DNA from: Rhodococcus_G sp042879035 | GTDB lineage: Bacteria; Actinomycetota; Actinomycetes; Mycobacteriales; Mycobacteriaceae | DNA length: 64,000 bases | Assembly: GCF_042879035.1 (NCBI RefSeq) | Contig: NZ_JBIAOU010000022.1 | Span: 11,760-75,759 of the forward strand | Reading direction: 5' to 3' | Shown: in pieces, positions 54,380-63,314 of the stretch | How positions within the stretch are numbered: the stretch's first letter is position 1 | Layout: every line of letters starts with the position of its first letter | Made by a program: the position numbers and the translations under genes | The notes under the pieces: generated by a model | The model's database searches: none | Told to the model about the DNA's origin: nothing | Seen by the model: only the letters and a program-made list of their open reading frames with translations

Positions 54380-56140
54380 CCTGACTTAGGACATTTCGTT
54401 TAGTGCCCCGATTCGAAGCCGAGCCGGGCAAGAATCTCCAGTTCAGCTGGCGGGATCACGGGTGGGAAGTCCTCGGTGACACCGTTGATGGCGATGGTGG
54501 GAGGTCCGCAGGGGCCGGAGCTGCTTGACCAGTCGCGCGATCGCGATCCCGGTTCGGTCCTGGATGCACCGCGCGACGGCGAGGGCGGTGAAGACAATCG
54601 TCAGATGCGCTTCGATCGCGTCTCTCGTGTGGTGGAACATGGGCCGCGCCCGCAGGTCGGTTTTGGACATGCGGAACGACTGCTCGACGTGCCAGAGGTC
54701 GTGGTACTTGCCGATGACTTCGCCGGGTCCCATGATCGGGGCGGGGATGTTGGTGACATAGCCCTTCAACCCGATTAGCGAGCGTGCCCGATCCAGGGCG
54801 GAGGTGTCGAGGCTGCGGCCGCCGGCGGTGGTTTTGACGAACCGCGTCGACTTCGGTGCGGTACCACCGTCGACAACCGCGCGGGCGCGGGCTTCCTGCG
54901 CGTTCAGTGTCTGGTTGTCGCGAACCGCTCTGCGCTTCGAGTACTGCCACACAGCCCGCCACGAACTCGAATGCATGTCCGGACGCCAGGCCGGTTCGGC
55001 GCGCTTGCGCACATTGTTGACGATACTTCTGCCGTGCCGCGGCGTGACGGTGTCGATGATCTGCCCATCGGTGAAAACATCCCCGTTCCAATGGAAGTGA
55101 TTCGCCAGGTCCGCCGGGGCCTTCGTCATCCGGGACCCGACGATGAACTTGCACCCGGCCGCGTCGAGGGAGGCGAGGTTGCCGGCAGAGAGCATCCCGG
55201 CATCGGCCGCGACGACCATCTCCACCCCGACGATGTCGTGCCGGGCCTGGAACTGCCGCACGATCGGAACGATGGTGTGGGTTTCGGCCTTGTTCCCCTC
55301 GAAGCACCCGATCTCCAAAGGAAATCCGGTGCGGTCGACGAGCAGACCGACCACGATCTGCGGGTCGACGCGGCGTTCCTTCGAGTACCCGACCTTGCGG
55401 AGGTCGTCCTCCTTCTCCGCCTCGAAGTACAAGGTGGTGACGTCGTACAACACCAGACTCAGTCCGCCGGTGTCCGCGGCGTACTCGAAGCACTTTCTCG
55501 CGATTGTGTCCCGGTACCCTCCGGCACCGATGAGCGTGAGGTGACGCTGAACAGTCTTGTAGGACATCACTTTCGCACCAAGGTCGTCGAGGACGTGTAG
55601 CGAGTCGCTCTTCGAGGTGGGCTCCACGATCCGGGCGATCACCAGGTCTCGGAACACGCCGTCGTCCACCTCGTCGAACCCGAGTTGGTCGTAGACCGAT
55701 CCGATCACGTCGTAGAGCAGGCGAGCGCTGGTGCCCCCCGTCCGCCCTGCCGGGGCATGCCCACCGACACCCACACCTGCGGGTGCGGGCAACTGGCCGG
55801 ACGTCCAGTCGGCGACCTCCGCCACCGTCGAGGTCGGCTCGGGGACGTCGAGTTCCAGCATGCCCTGATCACCCCGGGCGAGGCCGCGGGCCTTCTCGAG
55901 CAGAACCCCCAGTTCGGCGTCGGTGTGCGCGGACCCGACATGCGCCACGATCTCCCGCCGACCTCGGTGTTTGCGCACTACCTGCACCGCCACCGCACCG
56001 GACGCGGTGCGCACCTTCCGCACGTACGTCACGGCCAGGACACTACCGGGTTAGTGCCCCAAACCCACCCGCCCACCGATCAAACATGCAGGTCACGACT
56101 CTGGCAGAGCATCTACTGGCCAGTAATGTCCTAAGTCAGG
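54380..56140. mobile_element. IS1634-like insertion sequence with 16-bp inverted ends
   Basis: The 16-mer CCTGACTTAGGACATT begins the element at 54380-54395 and its exact complement ends it at 56125-56140. One transposase gene fills most of the interior. The flanking bases do not show a clear target duplication, so one end may have been rearranged after insertion. The left end abuts the decayed Mrr-like gene. Confidence 0.85.
54443..56032 (-). CDS. IS1634-like DDE transposase with a C-terminal frameshift
   Basis: This 529-aa frame has the IS4-group DDE transposase pattern: LYDVTTLYFEAEKEDD, then FPLEIGCFEGNKAETH (motif region of the first Asp) and VVAADAGMLSAGNLASLDAA, with the late YHDLWHVEQSFRMSKTDLRA holding the catalytic Glu. 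The frame ends TSHHRHQ. The neighbouring frame reads TIAINGVTEDFPPVIPPAEL and fits the family C-terminus, ending near 54400. A base change near 54510 explains this. The element may therefore be inactive unless frameshifting is programmed. Confidence 0.8.
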   Translation of the reverse strand: MTYVRKVRTASGAVAVQVVRKHRGRREIVAHVGSAHTDAELGVLLEKARGLARGDQGMLELDVPEPTSTVAEVADWTSGQLPAPAGVGVGGHAPAGRTGGTSARLLYDVIGSVYDQLGFDEVDDGVFRDLVIARIVEPTSKSDSLHVLDDLGAKVMSYKTVQRHLTLIGAGGYRDTIARKCFEYAADTGGLSLVLYDVTTLYFEAEKEDDLRKVGYSKERRVDPQIVVGLLVDRTGFPLEIGCFEGNKAETHTIVPIVRQFQARHDIVGVEMVVAADAGMLSAGNLASLDAAGCKFIVGSRMTKAPADLANHFHWNGDVFTDGQIIDTVTPRHGRSIVNNVRKRAEPAWRPDMHSSSWRAVWQYSKRRAVRDNQTLNAQEARARAVVDGGTAPKSTRFVKTTAGGRSLDTSALDRARSLIGLKGYVTNIPAPIMGPGEVIGKYHDLWHVEQSFRMSKTDLRARPMFHHTRDAIEAHLTIVFTALAVARCIQDRTGIAIARLVKQLRPLRTSHHRHQRCHRGLPTRDPAS

Positions 56141-56326
56141 CCTCAACCTGGGGAATTATGTGACCGCTGACACGTTCTGCGGACTGCATCCAGTCAAGTA
56201 GCGCTCGTGCGGAACCCGACCTGAGTCCTGATGCCACCAAGCAGGGGCCCTGGAAGGTCGGATCTGGGGAATGTTCAGCCTTCTGGTGAATCCGGTTAGC
56301 TGACACCCCGGCACACTAGCTGGTAC
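56141..56326. other. Short gap after the insertion sequence
   Basis: No gene was found in this 186 bp stretch. It borders the right end of the element. Confidence 0.4.
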
Positions 56327-57064
56327 TCACGACCTCCCGAATCGCCCAGTCGGCGGAGTGCCGTATTGTCCCTGTGTCCCAGGAGCCGTCCCTGGTCGGC
56401 CATACCAGCCCATTGCCGGAGAGGGGCCGGGCCCCGGCGGGAAGCTTTGGGGAGCCCTCACCTCATGACCGGGCACATTCGACGTTGGTGTGGGGACTCT
56501 CGCCCGCCGTCTTGCAGCATGCTGTTCGATTGAAACCGCCCACGCCCGAGTCCCCAATGCCACGAGCAAGTAGAGGACCAGTCCCGTGAGTTCGGCAGAC
56601 CAGTAGTCAGCACCGCTGAACTCATCCAACGGGATCATCATCGGGATCGTTGCCACCCCCATCGCCATCAGGAAAAGGATGAGATAGTAAAGAATTCGGA
56701 GGAGGCGCGCCGACATGCTTTTGAACGGGTAGGCCAACAACGCGCGGCGCGGCAAGGAGTATCGATTCTCTTGCCTGCGGGGTTGGAGCGCGGACTGATC
56801 GATCAGAGTGGTCGCTTCCCTAAGCCACGTTTGGGCGGTTTCACGTGCAGATTGCAGTTCGTCGGCGCCCACACCGAGTTCCTGCTTCGCCTTCCACCAT
56901 TCGCTAGCAAAGGCGACCTTCTGCGCAGCGTCATCATAAGCGTGCTTGTACCGCCCCCTCTCGGATCGGCGCTCATACAAATCTCTCAACACAATGCCGA
57001 ATGCACCGAGTAGCGCAGTGACTACAGGAACCAGCAATGCGACTAGGATCTCGCTGCCTTGCAT
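56327..57064 (-). CDS. Membrane protein with N-terminal span and central two-helix unit
   Basis: This 245-aa protein has a hydrophobic start (ILVALLVPVVTALLGAFGIV), a long helical segment (WWKAKQELGVGADELQSARE), then two close spans (LLRILYYLILFLMAMGVATI and LTGLVLYLLVALGTRAWAV). The Pro/Gly-rich cytoplasmic tail ends in TPPTGRFGRS. GGAGGGTGAC precedes the ATG. No family was recognised. A tandem 27-bp repeat lies just upstream of its start. Confidence 0.6.
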   Translation of the reverse strand: MQGSEILVALLVPVVTALLGAFGIVLRDLYERRSERGRYKHAYDDAAQKVAFASEWWKAKQELGVGADELQSARETAQTWLREATTLIDQSALQPRRQENRYSLPRRALLAYPFKSMSARLLRILYYLILFLMAMGVATIPMMIPLDEFSGADYWSAELTGLVLYLLVALGTRAWAVSIEQHAARRRARVPTPTSNVPGHEVRAPQSFPPGPGPSPAMGWYGRPGTAPGTQGQYGTPPTGRFGRS

Positions 57065-57078
57065 GTCACCCTCCGAAT

Positions 57079-57132
57079 GCTATGGCAATGCCCGCCAACC
57101 GAAACGCTATGGCAATGCCCGCCAACCGAAAG
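57079..57132. repeat. Tandem 27-bp duplication upstream of the membrane gene
   Basis: The unit starting GCTATGGCAATGCCC and ending CCAACCGAAA is repeated twice head-to-tail; 26 of 27 positions agree between 57079-57105 and 57106-57132. It sits directly upstream of the minus-strand start at 57064, where it could alter promoter or leader function. Replication slippage would explain it. Confidence 0.85.
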
Positions 57133-57400
57133 CCTGGTCCTCAACGCGGCTATGCGCACGAGTACTCACTACTTGATATTGATAGTGTCCGACCACTGGG
57201 CCCAGGCAGCTTCGGTGCATGATCCCGAGCTGCGGCAACGGGAGCCGGAGCTGCGAGCCGGCGAGAACAGAGCGTGAGGATGGCGGCACGAATGCCCCGC
57301 ATCCTCACGCTCGCTCCGAGTAATCGGGGCGAGCGTGAGCTTCCACCTCGTCCAGGGCGGTTTAGCATCTAGGTGAAATTCCCTCTCACGCTGGGTTGGT
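57133..57400. other. Intergenic region upstream of the membrane gene
   Basis: No gene was found in this 268 bp stretch, which must hold the promoter of the 57064 gene. It contains GAGCGTGAGG with its complement at 57269 and 57298, a short inverted repeat. Confidence 0.4.
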
Positions 57401-57907
57401 CTAGTGAATTCCCTGTGACCACGGAAGGACGAAGTTCCACGCGATGTCCGCGTGGCACTCGTGGGTGCCGCCATCTGCGGCACATCGCCCCTTGTCGTCG
57501 GGATCTCCGTCGAAGACCATCGCCTGACATTTCCAGCAGTTGCGCCAGTTTCGAACATTTACACCATTGTCGGCGACGTTGAACGGCAGCGTGAAGTTGT
57601 AAGTCGATGGTTCGCTGCCGTGTCCGTCATGGGCGCCACCTGCCGGACAGTGGCCCTTGTTTCCATCGCTGTGCCCGTCGAAGTACATGGCCTGACAATT
57701 CCAGCAGTTGCGCCAACTGTCCTGCGCGCTCTCTACCCATTCATCGTGGGCCAACTCGTAGGAGCTGAAGTTGCCGCCATCCCCCCCGGCATAATGGCCT
57801 TGACCATTTGGTGATCCGGAACACTTACCCTTGTTTCCATCTGCGTGCCCGTTGAAGAACAGGACCTGGCAGTTTACGCACCTCTGCCAGCGATCTTGAT
57901 ATGGCAT
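57401..57907 (-). CDS. Protein with three repeated CxxC zinc-ribbon-like units
   Basis: This 168-aa protein is built from three units of about 50 aa, each starting W-[QR]-x-C-x2-C-Q and continuing (F/Y)-F-x-G-x3-D-x2-K-G-x-C: DRWQRCVNCQVLFFNG, DSWRNCWNCQAMYFDG and RNWRNCWKCQAMVFDG. Each has a third Cys in the KG(K/H/R)C segment and, in units two and three, a Gly/His-rich GGxH tail, enough to bind a metal. There is no signal peptide, so it is likely cytoplasmic. GGAG lies before ATG 57907. The repeat is distinctive, but I do not know its function; protein or nucleic-acid binding is possible. Confidence 0.7.
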   Translation of the reverse strand: MPYQDRWQRCVNCQVLFFNGHADGNKGKCSGSPNGQGHYAGGDGGNFSSYELAHDEWVESAQDSWRNCWNCQAMYFDGHSDGNKGHCPAGGAHDGHGSEPSTYNFTLPFNVADNGVNVRNWRNCWKCQAMVFDGDPDDKGRCAADGGTHECHADIAWNFVLPWSQGIH

Positions 57908-58370
57908 GGTATCTCCATATTCTTGAGTCTGGTTGTCTCTTCCGCTAAACAAGCGACATCCGTCGGCTGAGCGCATCGGGAGCGCTGAAGATAGTTGCCC
58001 CAAGTTTGAATGACTGCCTTGCTGTTGTTCCTCCTACCGCCGGACCTGAACCCCCAGCGTGGTTGGAGCGATTGCAGGTCCTGTGTGAACCCGTGCGCTG
58101 TGGCGCACACGAGTGGGCAACTACTCGATTTTCATACTCCAAGCGGAAACGGCCCATCGAAAAGCTTGGAAGTCTTGATGCCGCTCGTCGACCTGACTCG
58201 CACCTGACCTCGGAGACCATGCATCCAGCGTGGTCCCGCAGATGGGTCTGGCGCCATCCCAGAATTCTGGGAAATCTGCCGCGGGCTCCCCGTCTCGGGG
58301 CTGTTACACCGGGTGTCAGTTTCAGAAGTCGAGTGCACAGATGTCAGAAGTGCTGTGCACGGCCTACCCG
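57908..58370. other. Region between the CxxC-repeat gene and the truncated IstB gene
   Basis: No gene was called in this 463 bp stretch. The istB end of the IS21 element should lie here; the terminal repeats seen at the opposite end (60632 and 60676) are not found, so that end appears deleted. Confidence 0.4.
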
Positions 58371-58880
58371 TCAACGCCGGCGTGCCTCGACGAGTTCGTT
58401 GACCAGTTTCGTCGCCAGCGTGTAGCGGACCCGGAAACCGGCCTCGGCGGCGGCGGTGCCCAGGCCGATCAGCAGGTGCGATTTGCCGGTGCCCGAATCC
58501 CCGATCAGGCAGAGCGGTTCGCCCTTGCGGACCCAGACGCAGCTGGCGAGGCTGTTGATGGTGGCCGGGTTGACGTTGGGGTTGGCGTCGAAGTCGAAGT
58601 CCGCCAACCATTTCTGGCGCGGGAATCCGGCGGCCTTGACCCGGCGGATGCTGCGGCGGCGAGCGCGGTCGTCGCATTCGGCGAGCAGCAGGTCGGCGAG
58701 GAATCCCTCGTAGGTCAGTTGCTCCTTGTGGGCGACGGTGAGCATGTCCTCGAACCGGGTGCGCACCGTCGGCAGCCGCAGATCGCGGCAGGCCTGCTCG
58801 ATCGCGGTGGTGGCGGCTTCGGGGGTCAGTCCGCGCCGGCGCCGTGCGGCGGCCGGTGAGGTGGGGGTCGGCCCGGTCAT
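58371..58880 (-). pseudogene. istB: Truncated IstB-like ATPase of an IS21 element
   Basis: The frame encodes 169 aa ending NELVEARRR. The P-loop GDSGTGKSHL is intact and is preceded by RLPTVRTRFEDMLTVAHKEQ and FDFDANPNVNPATINSLASC, typical of IstB. IstB is normally about 250 aa and continues past this point with a Walker B motif, so about a third is missing. The ATG at 58880 overlaps the istA stop. The loss of the C-terminus and of the adjacent IS end argues that a deletion removed this side of the element. Confidence 0.7.
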
Positions 58881-60528
58881 GATGATGCTCCTTCACGTGC
58901 AGCGACGGCGTCCGAGGAGGGTGGCGGCCGTCGCCGCAGCAACTCGTCGTAGGGGGCAACGGTGGGAAGAGGACGCGTATCCGGGGGCAGCCCGGCGATC
59001 ACAGCCTCCGGATCGGTCAACCTGCGTGCGGTCATCGACACCACCTTCGACGGTGCCGCCGCAGCGGGGGTGACCGCGTCGTCGGGCCGGTCGGCGGCGG
59101 CCTTGCGGGCCTCGACGGCCACCACGTCCGCGCAGGCGGCACCGACAGCGACCGCGGCGCGGAGCCCTGCGGTCACATCCGCGTGCGCCATGTTCCGGTG
59201 CAGCAGCAGCACTTCGACCAGGGCGCGGGTGCCGTCGGCGTCGCCGTGCACCGATCGTGCCAGCGCCCAGAACGCCTCGTGGTCGGTGGTGAACATCCCC
59301 GCCGCCCGCGCCTGGGACAGCGCGGTCGACCCGGGTAGCGCACCGGGTTTGCGGGCGAGGACCTCGAGGTAATGGTCGAGGACCAACGTCTGTGCGCCCT
59401 TGCGGGCGAGGCGGTGATGGCGGGCGAGCTCCCGCCGGCCGTCGAAGATCACCACCTCACTGGCCCGCAGCGAGACCCGCACCTGCCGTCCGATCAGGTA
59501 GATCGGCACCGAATAGTGGCATTGGCGCACGGTGACCCGCGAGTACCGGTCCACGCGCGTCAACCACAGGCCGGGCTCGAACTCCTCGGCCGGGAGCGGC
59601 CGCAGCAAGGGCCGCTCGGTGGCGAAGTCCTCACCGACGGTCCGGATCCGGGTATCGATCCGCCGGCCGTCGTCCGCCCTGTCCGCCGCAGCGGGGCGGG
59701 CATTGAGCTCGTCGAGGGTGTCGACCGCCGGCACCGGGACCAGATGGTTGCGGCGGAAGCGCCCCACCTCACCCTCCACGCCGCCCTTCTCGTGGGCGCC
59801 ATCGAGACCGGGCAGGCAGTAGAACGAATCGAACCCGTAGTGCGACCGGAACAGAATCCACCGATCCGACTCGGACCGGTTGCGCCCGAACAACACCCGA
59901 CGCACCGCCGACCGCAGATTGTCGTAGCGGACCTTGCCGGTCGGGACGCCCCCGATCGTGGCGAAGGCGATCACATGGCCCTCGATGAACGCCTCCTGCC
60001 CTGGGAGGCGAATACCCGGTGCACCGCCTTGCCCGAATGCGACAGCCGGAAGGTGAACAGGAAACACTTCGTCCGCACCCCGGCCAGATCGATCCACACA
60101 TCCCCGAAATCGACCTCCGCCTCCACGCCGGGAAGATGTTCTTGCAACACGAAGGCCGTCTCGGTTCCCCTCCCGGACTCGGCGACGATCTCCGGGCGTC
60201 GGCGGGCGACGTAGTCCCGCGCCGACGAGTACGAGGCCTCGCAACCGTGCTCGTCGATCAGCCTCGTCCAGATCCGCGTGACCGTGTGCCTCTGCTTCCG
60301 CGGCGCGGTCAGGTCCGCGACCAGCATCTCGTCGATCACCGACCTGAACCGTTCGAGCTTCGCCGCGACCCGCACCGGCCTCTTCCGGGCAGGCGGCACC
60401 GGAGACTCCAACGCCGCGCGCACCGTTCGCCGATGCACACCATGACGGGCCGCCAGCGCGCGGATCGACAGGCCCTCACACCGCGCATCGCGGCGGATGT
60501 CCTCGAACAGTTGCACCCGAGACTCCAA
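58877..60528 (-). pseudogene. istA: Frameshifted IstA transposase of an IS21 element
   Basis: The 5' frame from TTG 60528 reads ESRVQLFEDIRRDARCEGLS, then ALAARHGVHRRTVRAALESP (helix-turn-helix), and later AEVDFGDVWIDLAGVRTKCF with a DDE-type Asp. It ends out of frame at FASQGRRRSSRAM near 59971. The 3' frame resumes at GQEAFIEGHVIAFATIGGVP and carries HEKGGVEGEVGRFRRNHLVP (the catalytic Glu) to 58877. One base change near 60000 joins the frames. The gene is thus inactive as read, together with the shortened istB. Confidence 0.75.
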
Positions 60529-60788
60529 CCCGAACCCCTCACGGCCGGTGGTGTGGTCGTCTCGATCATCGCGCCCACACCCGTCACCGGGATTCACACC
60601 GACGAAAACAGCCACCCCGGGCGTGTCTCGGTGGGGCCACTTCGAGCCGTCACACCCTCACCGGATAAGGGTCGGCTGGGGCCAACTCGAGCCGCCCGAC
60701 CGGGGCCACTTCAGACTGCCAGAGCCATGGTGATCGTGCCTGTGCTGATCCGGCCACCCTTCGAGGTCCTCGATCATCCATAGCATCG

Positions 60789-62057
60789 TCATCGCGGGCT
60801 GTCACCCGCGTCGTCGTCAATCTGTCTCGGTATCCCCAGAATCGGGACCAGACCCGCATTCGCCGGGTCGGTCATCGGGTCGGACTTGCGCCAGCGGACA
60901 GTGCCGGGTTCCCGTGTGCCGAGGTGGATCTCGCGGGTGGCTCCGTCGGAGGATCGCGCGGTCAGCAGCGCACCGCGCACCGCCCACTGCCTCCCATCGC
61001 CGCCGCGTGCCCGGTCGGGACGGCCGACGGATGCCGTCACCCTCCCGATGGTCACCGGATCGTCCACCACCTGTAGGCGTCGATCGTCACCGAGAACCCG
61101 CACCCGGTGCGCGTCGCCGTCCACCCGGATGGGCCCGTGCCGACGGTCCACACACATCATCGGTTCGGTCCATCGCAGAAGATAAAGTTGCCCGTCGTCG
61201 AGTACGCCTCGACCGCCTTCCGCGCACACCCGCTCGACACTCACCGACGTGGAATCGTCGCGGTCGCAGCGGAACACGTCGTGGACGGATGTGATCCAGC
61301 ACCCGTCGGCATCGGCGTGCACGGCGCGCGCGTAGCCCACCGACGGTGGCTCGACGGTCAACGGCATCAGGTACTCGGTCACCCGCGGTAGCGTCGACGT
61401 CGCGTCGACGTGCAGCAGCACCGGATCCGTCCGGTCCATCACCCACACATCGCTCCCGTGCACCGACACCCAGCCCGCCCGGAACTCCGGTTTCACCACC
61501 GGCACATCGTCGAGATCCAGGTCGATCAACACCCCTGTATCGCACCAGAATTCGTCAGCATCCTGCAGGGCAGGCACCGACAGGTCTCGAGGTGGTGCCG
61601 CGTCCACCTCGGTCAGGATTTCCGAGCCGGCGACCGCCCGCACCCCCGACGGGATGCGCTCGGTGCGCTGCCGTACCAACCGGACTCGACGGACACGCCC
61701 TCGCACCGGAACGGGATCGTCCTCGCCCGCTGGCAGGTCAGCGACGAAACTGCCGTCGATCTCGACCCGCCCGGTCACCGGTCGAGGCGACCAGCACCGC
61801 GCGGCCCAGCCGTCACCGGAGATCTCCGTCAGCCAGCGCAGGCCGTCGGAATGCTCGACCGGGGTGCGCCCGTACGCCGGCCGCATGCTCGCGCGACGAC
61901 GGGATCGCCCCGGAACAGGACCGGCATCGGCAGGCGCGAAGGTGAGCGTGACGTCGACGACGTCTCCGCGGGCGGGTGGAGCAACGGACCCGTCATCCAG
62001 AATCCACCCGGGAACGAAGACAGGAATGGAGTTACCAGCGGTGCCGGTGTTCATCAT
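60789..62057 (-). CDS. Unrecognised 422-aa protein, probably beta-propeller-like
   Basis: This protein begins MNTGTAGNSIPVFVPG at ATG 62057 (longer in-frame starts at 62126 and 62096 are possible). It is rich in Asp, Arg, Val and Trp and consists of short strands (GWVSVHGSDVWVMDRTDPVL, then AVHADADGCWITSVHDVFRC) that look like a repeated-strand, propeller-like fold. No signal peptide, membrane span or catalytic motif was identified. It lies between the decayed IS21 element and two further minus-strand genes of unknown function. Confidence 0.5.
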   Translation of the reverse strand: MMNTGTAGNSIPVFVPGWILDDGSVAPPARGDVVDVTLTFAPADAGPVPGRSRRRASMRPAYGRTPVEHSDGLRWLTEISGDGWAARCWSPRPVTGRVEIDGSFVADLPAGEDDPVPVRGRVRRVRLVRQRTERIPSGVRAVAGSEILTEVDAAPPRDLSVPALQDADEFWCDTGVLIDLDLDDVPVVKPEFRAGWVSVHGSDVWVMDRTDPVLLHVDATSTLPRVTEYLMPLTVEPPSVGYARAVHADADGCWITSVHDVFRCDRDDSTSVSVERVCAEGGRGVLDDGQLYLLRWTEPMMCVDRRHGPIRVDGDAHRVRVLGDDRRLQVVDDPVTIGRVTASVGRPDRARGGDGRQWAVRGALLTARSSDGATREIHLGTREPGTVRWRKSDPMTDPANAGLVPILGIPRQIDDDAGDSPR

Positions 62058-62248
62058 CAGACCCCACGCACTCGGGAAACCGACGGACGACGCCATCGGG
62101 CGCGGGGCTACCTTGCGGGAGAGCATACAGCGAGCCGGGAGAACGCCGGAGCACGCGGACGTCAGTTGCGGAGATCGGGATACCGCTACAACGCCTCGCC
62201 CTGACGCCAGGCACCTCCCCCCGCGCCGGGCCCGGGGCGATTCCGGTG

Positions 62249-62833
62249 TCAGCAGTAGTAGGGCGGCTCGAGGTCCGGGTCGTCGACGACGACGTCGACT
62301 TCGGTGAGGGCCAGGGTCGCGGCGATCGCCTCAGTGGATCCGCCGATCGTGGCGAAGTGCGGATCGACATCACACGTCACGCACCATGCCCGATCCGCCG
62401 GCCACACGAACGACGGCGTGTATGCGGTGTCACCCAGCAGTGCCTCGACCTGTGTGTTCCAGTCGGGGAAGTCCGCGAGCGAACCGTGGAACAGGTAGTA
62501 GCCACGGTTGGGGATCGCCACCCTTGGGAAAAGGCCCTCGGAATGGAAACTCGGCCATCCCTCCCAGACGAGGAAGTAGCAGTCGTCAGGCGTATCGGTA
62601 TACGGCGCCAATGCTGCCAGCACCACCCCCATCTGGTCGGTGTCGTGCAAAGCATCAGGACCGACGTGCACGTCGGTCTCCCGTTGCCCCGGAAACGCCG
62701 GGTCCGGGATGATCCGCAACCTCGAGTACCTGTCGAAGCAGACCGGACCCCGGCCGGCGAGCCGACTCCACTCCTCAGGACGCTCCTCGATCCACCGAGC
62801 TGCCGTCAGGTCCCTACACCGTGTGATGCTCAC
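62249..62833 (-). CDS. Hypothetical acidic protein
   Basis: This 194-aa protein (GTG 62833) is acidic and rich in aromatic residues (DDCYFLVWEGWPSFHSEGLF, then WPADRAWCVTCDVDPHFATI). No signal, membrane span or recognisable catalytic motif is present. Proteins of this look occur in actinobacterial accessory regions, but I cannot give a function. It is monocistronic or paired with the 62871 gene (37 bp apart). Confidence 0.55.
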   Translation of the reverse strand: MSITRCRDLTAARWIEERPEEWSRLAGRGPVCFDRYSRLRIIPDPAFPGQRETDVHVGPDALHDTDQMGVVLAALAPYTDTPDDCYFLVWEGWPSFHSEGLFPRVAIPNRGYYLFHGSLADFPDWNTQVEALLGDTAYTPSFVWPADRAWCVTCDVDPHFATIGGSTEAIAATLALTEVDVVVDDPDLEPPYYC

Positions 62834-62870
62834 GACGCCAGTATCGCCGTCTCGCTACCAGGTCCAGAGG

Positions 62871-63314
62871 TCACCACACCGCATTACAGAGCGCACCGAT
62901 CGACGCCACCACCCGATCGGTGTGGCGGTCGAACCACACCGCCACACCGTCCACCCGCCGCGCGTGCAGCAGATGCCGCCCCTGTGAAGGCCACTGAATG
63001 AAGTCGTAGCCCGCCAACTCGGTTTGCGCGATGTCCGCCACGGACCTTGCCGCCTCGGCGAACGAGGCATCCGCCACCATCGCGTCCGTGCCACCGCAGA
63101 ACGTGAACCCACTGATTCCGGCGGTCCCGGTCCAGCCGATCCTCACGTCGTTGCCGCTGCCGACGGACAGTTCCCACACCAACTGGTCCGGGTTCACCTC
63201 GCGCCCGTACCGGAAACACTGCAGATCGCGTCCCACTGCCACAATCGCGTCCACCCACACCGCCGGCGGATCGATCCCGGGACTGCTGCACGATCGGGTG
63301 ACAGATTCGGTCAC
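62871..63314 (-). CDS. Hypothetical protein abutting an IS3-type element
   Basis: This 147-aa soluble protein contains GRDLQCFRYGREVNPDQLVW and GISGFTFCGGTDAMVADASF. Its GTG start at 63314 overlaps the stop of the transposase at 63311, and the preceding sequence looks like an IS end. The natural start may have been lost, with the present one supplied by the insertion. No family was recognised. Confidence 0.5.
   Translation of the reverse strand: MTESVTRSCSSPGIDPPAVWVDAIVAVGRDLQCFRYGREVNPDQLVWELSVGSGNDVRIGWTGTAGISGFTFCGGTDAMVADASFAEAARSVADIAQTELAGYDFIQWPSQGRHLLHARRVDGVAVWFDRHTDRVVASIGALCNAVW

Larger units (their letters stand above)
58371..60721. mobile_element. IS21-family element, decayed
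   Basis: The istA end still has the family's multiple terminal repeats: TGGGGCCACTTCGAGCCG near 60632, TGGGGCCAACTCGAGCCG near 60677 and CGGGGCCACTTCAGACTGCC near 60701. No matching set is seen at the istB side, and istB is cut short. The left limit is given as the istB stop and is approximate. Confidence 0.7.
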
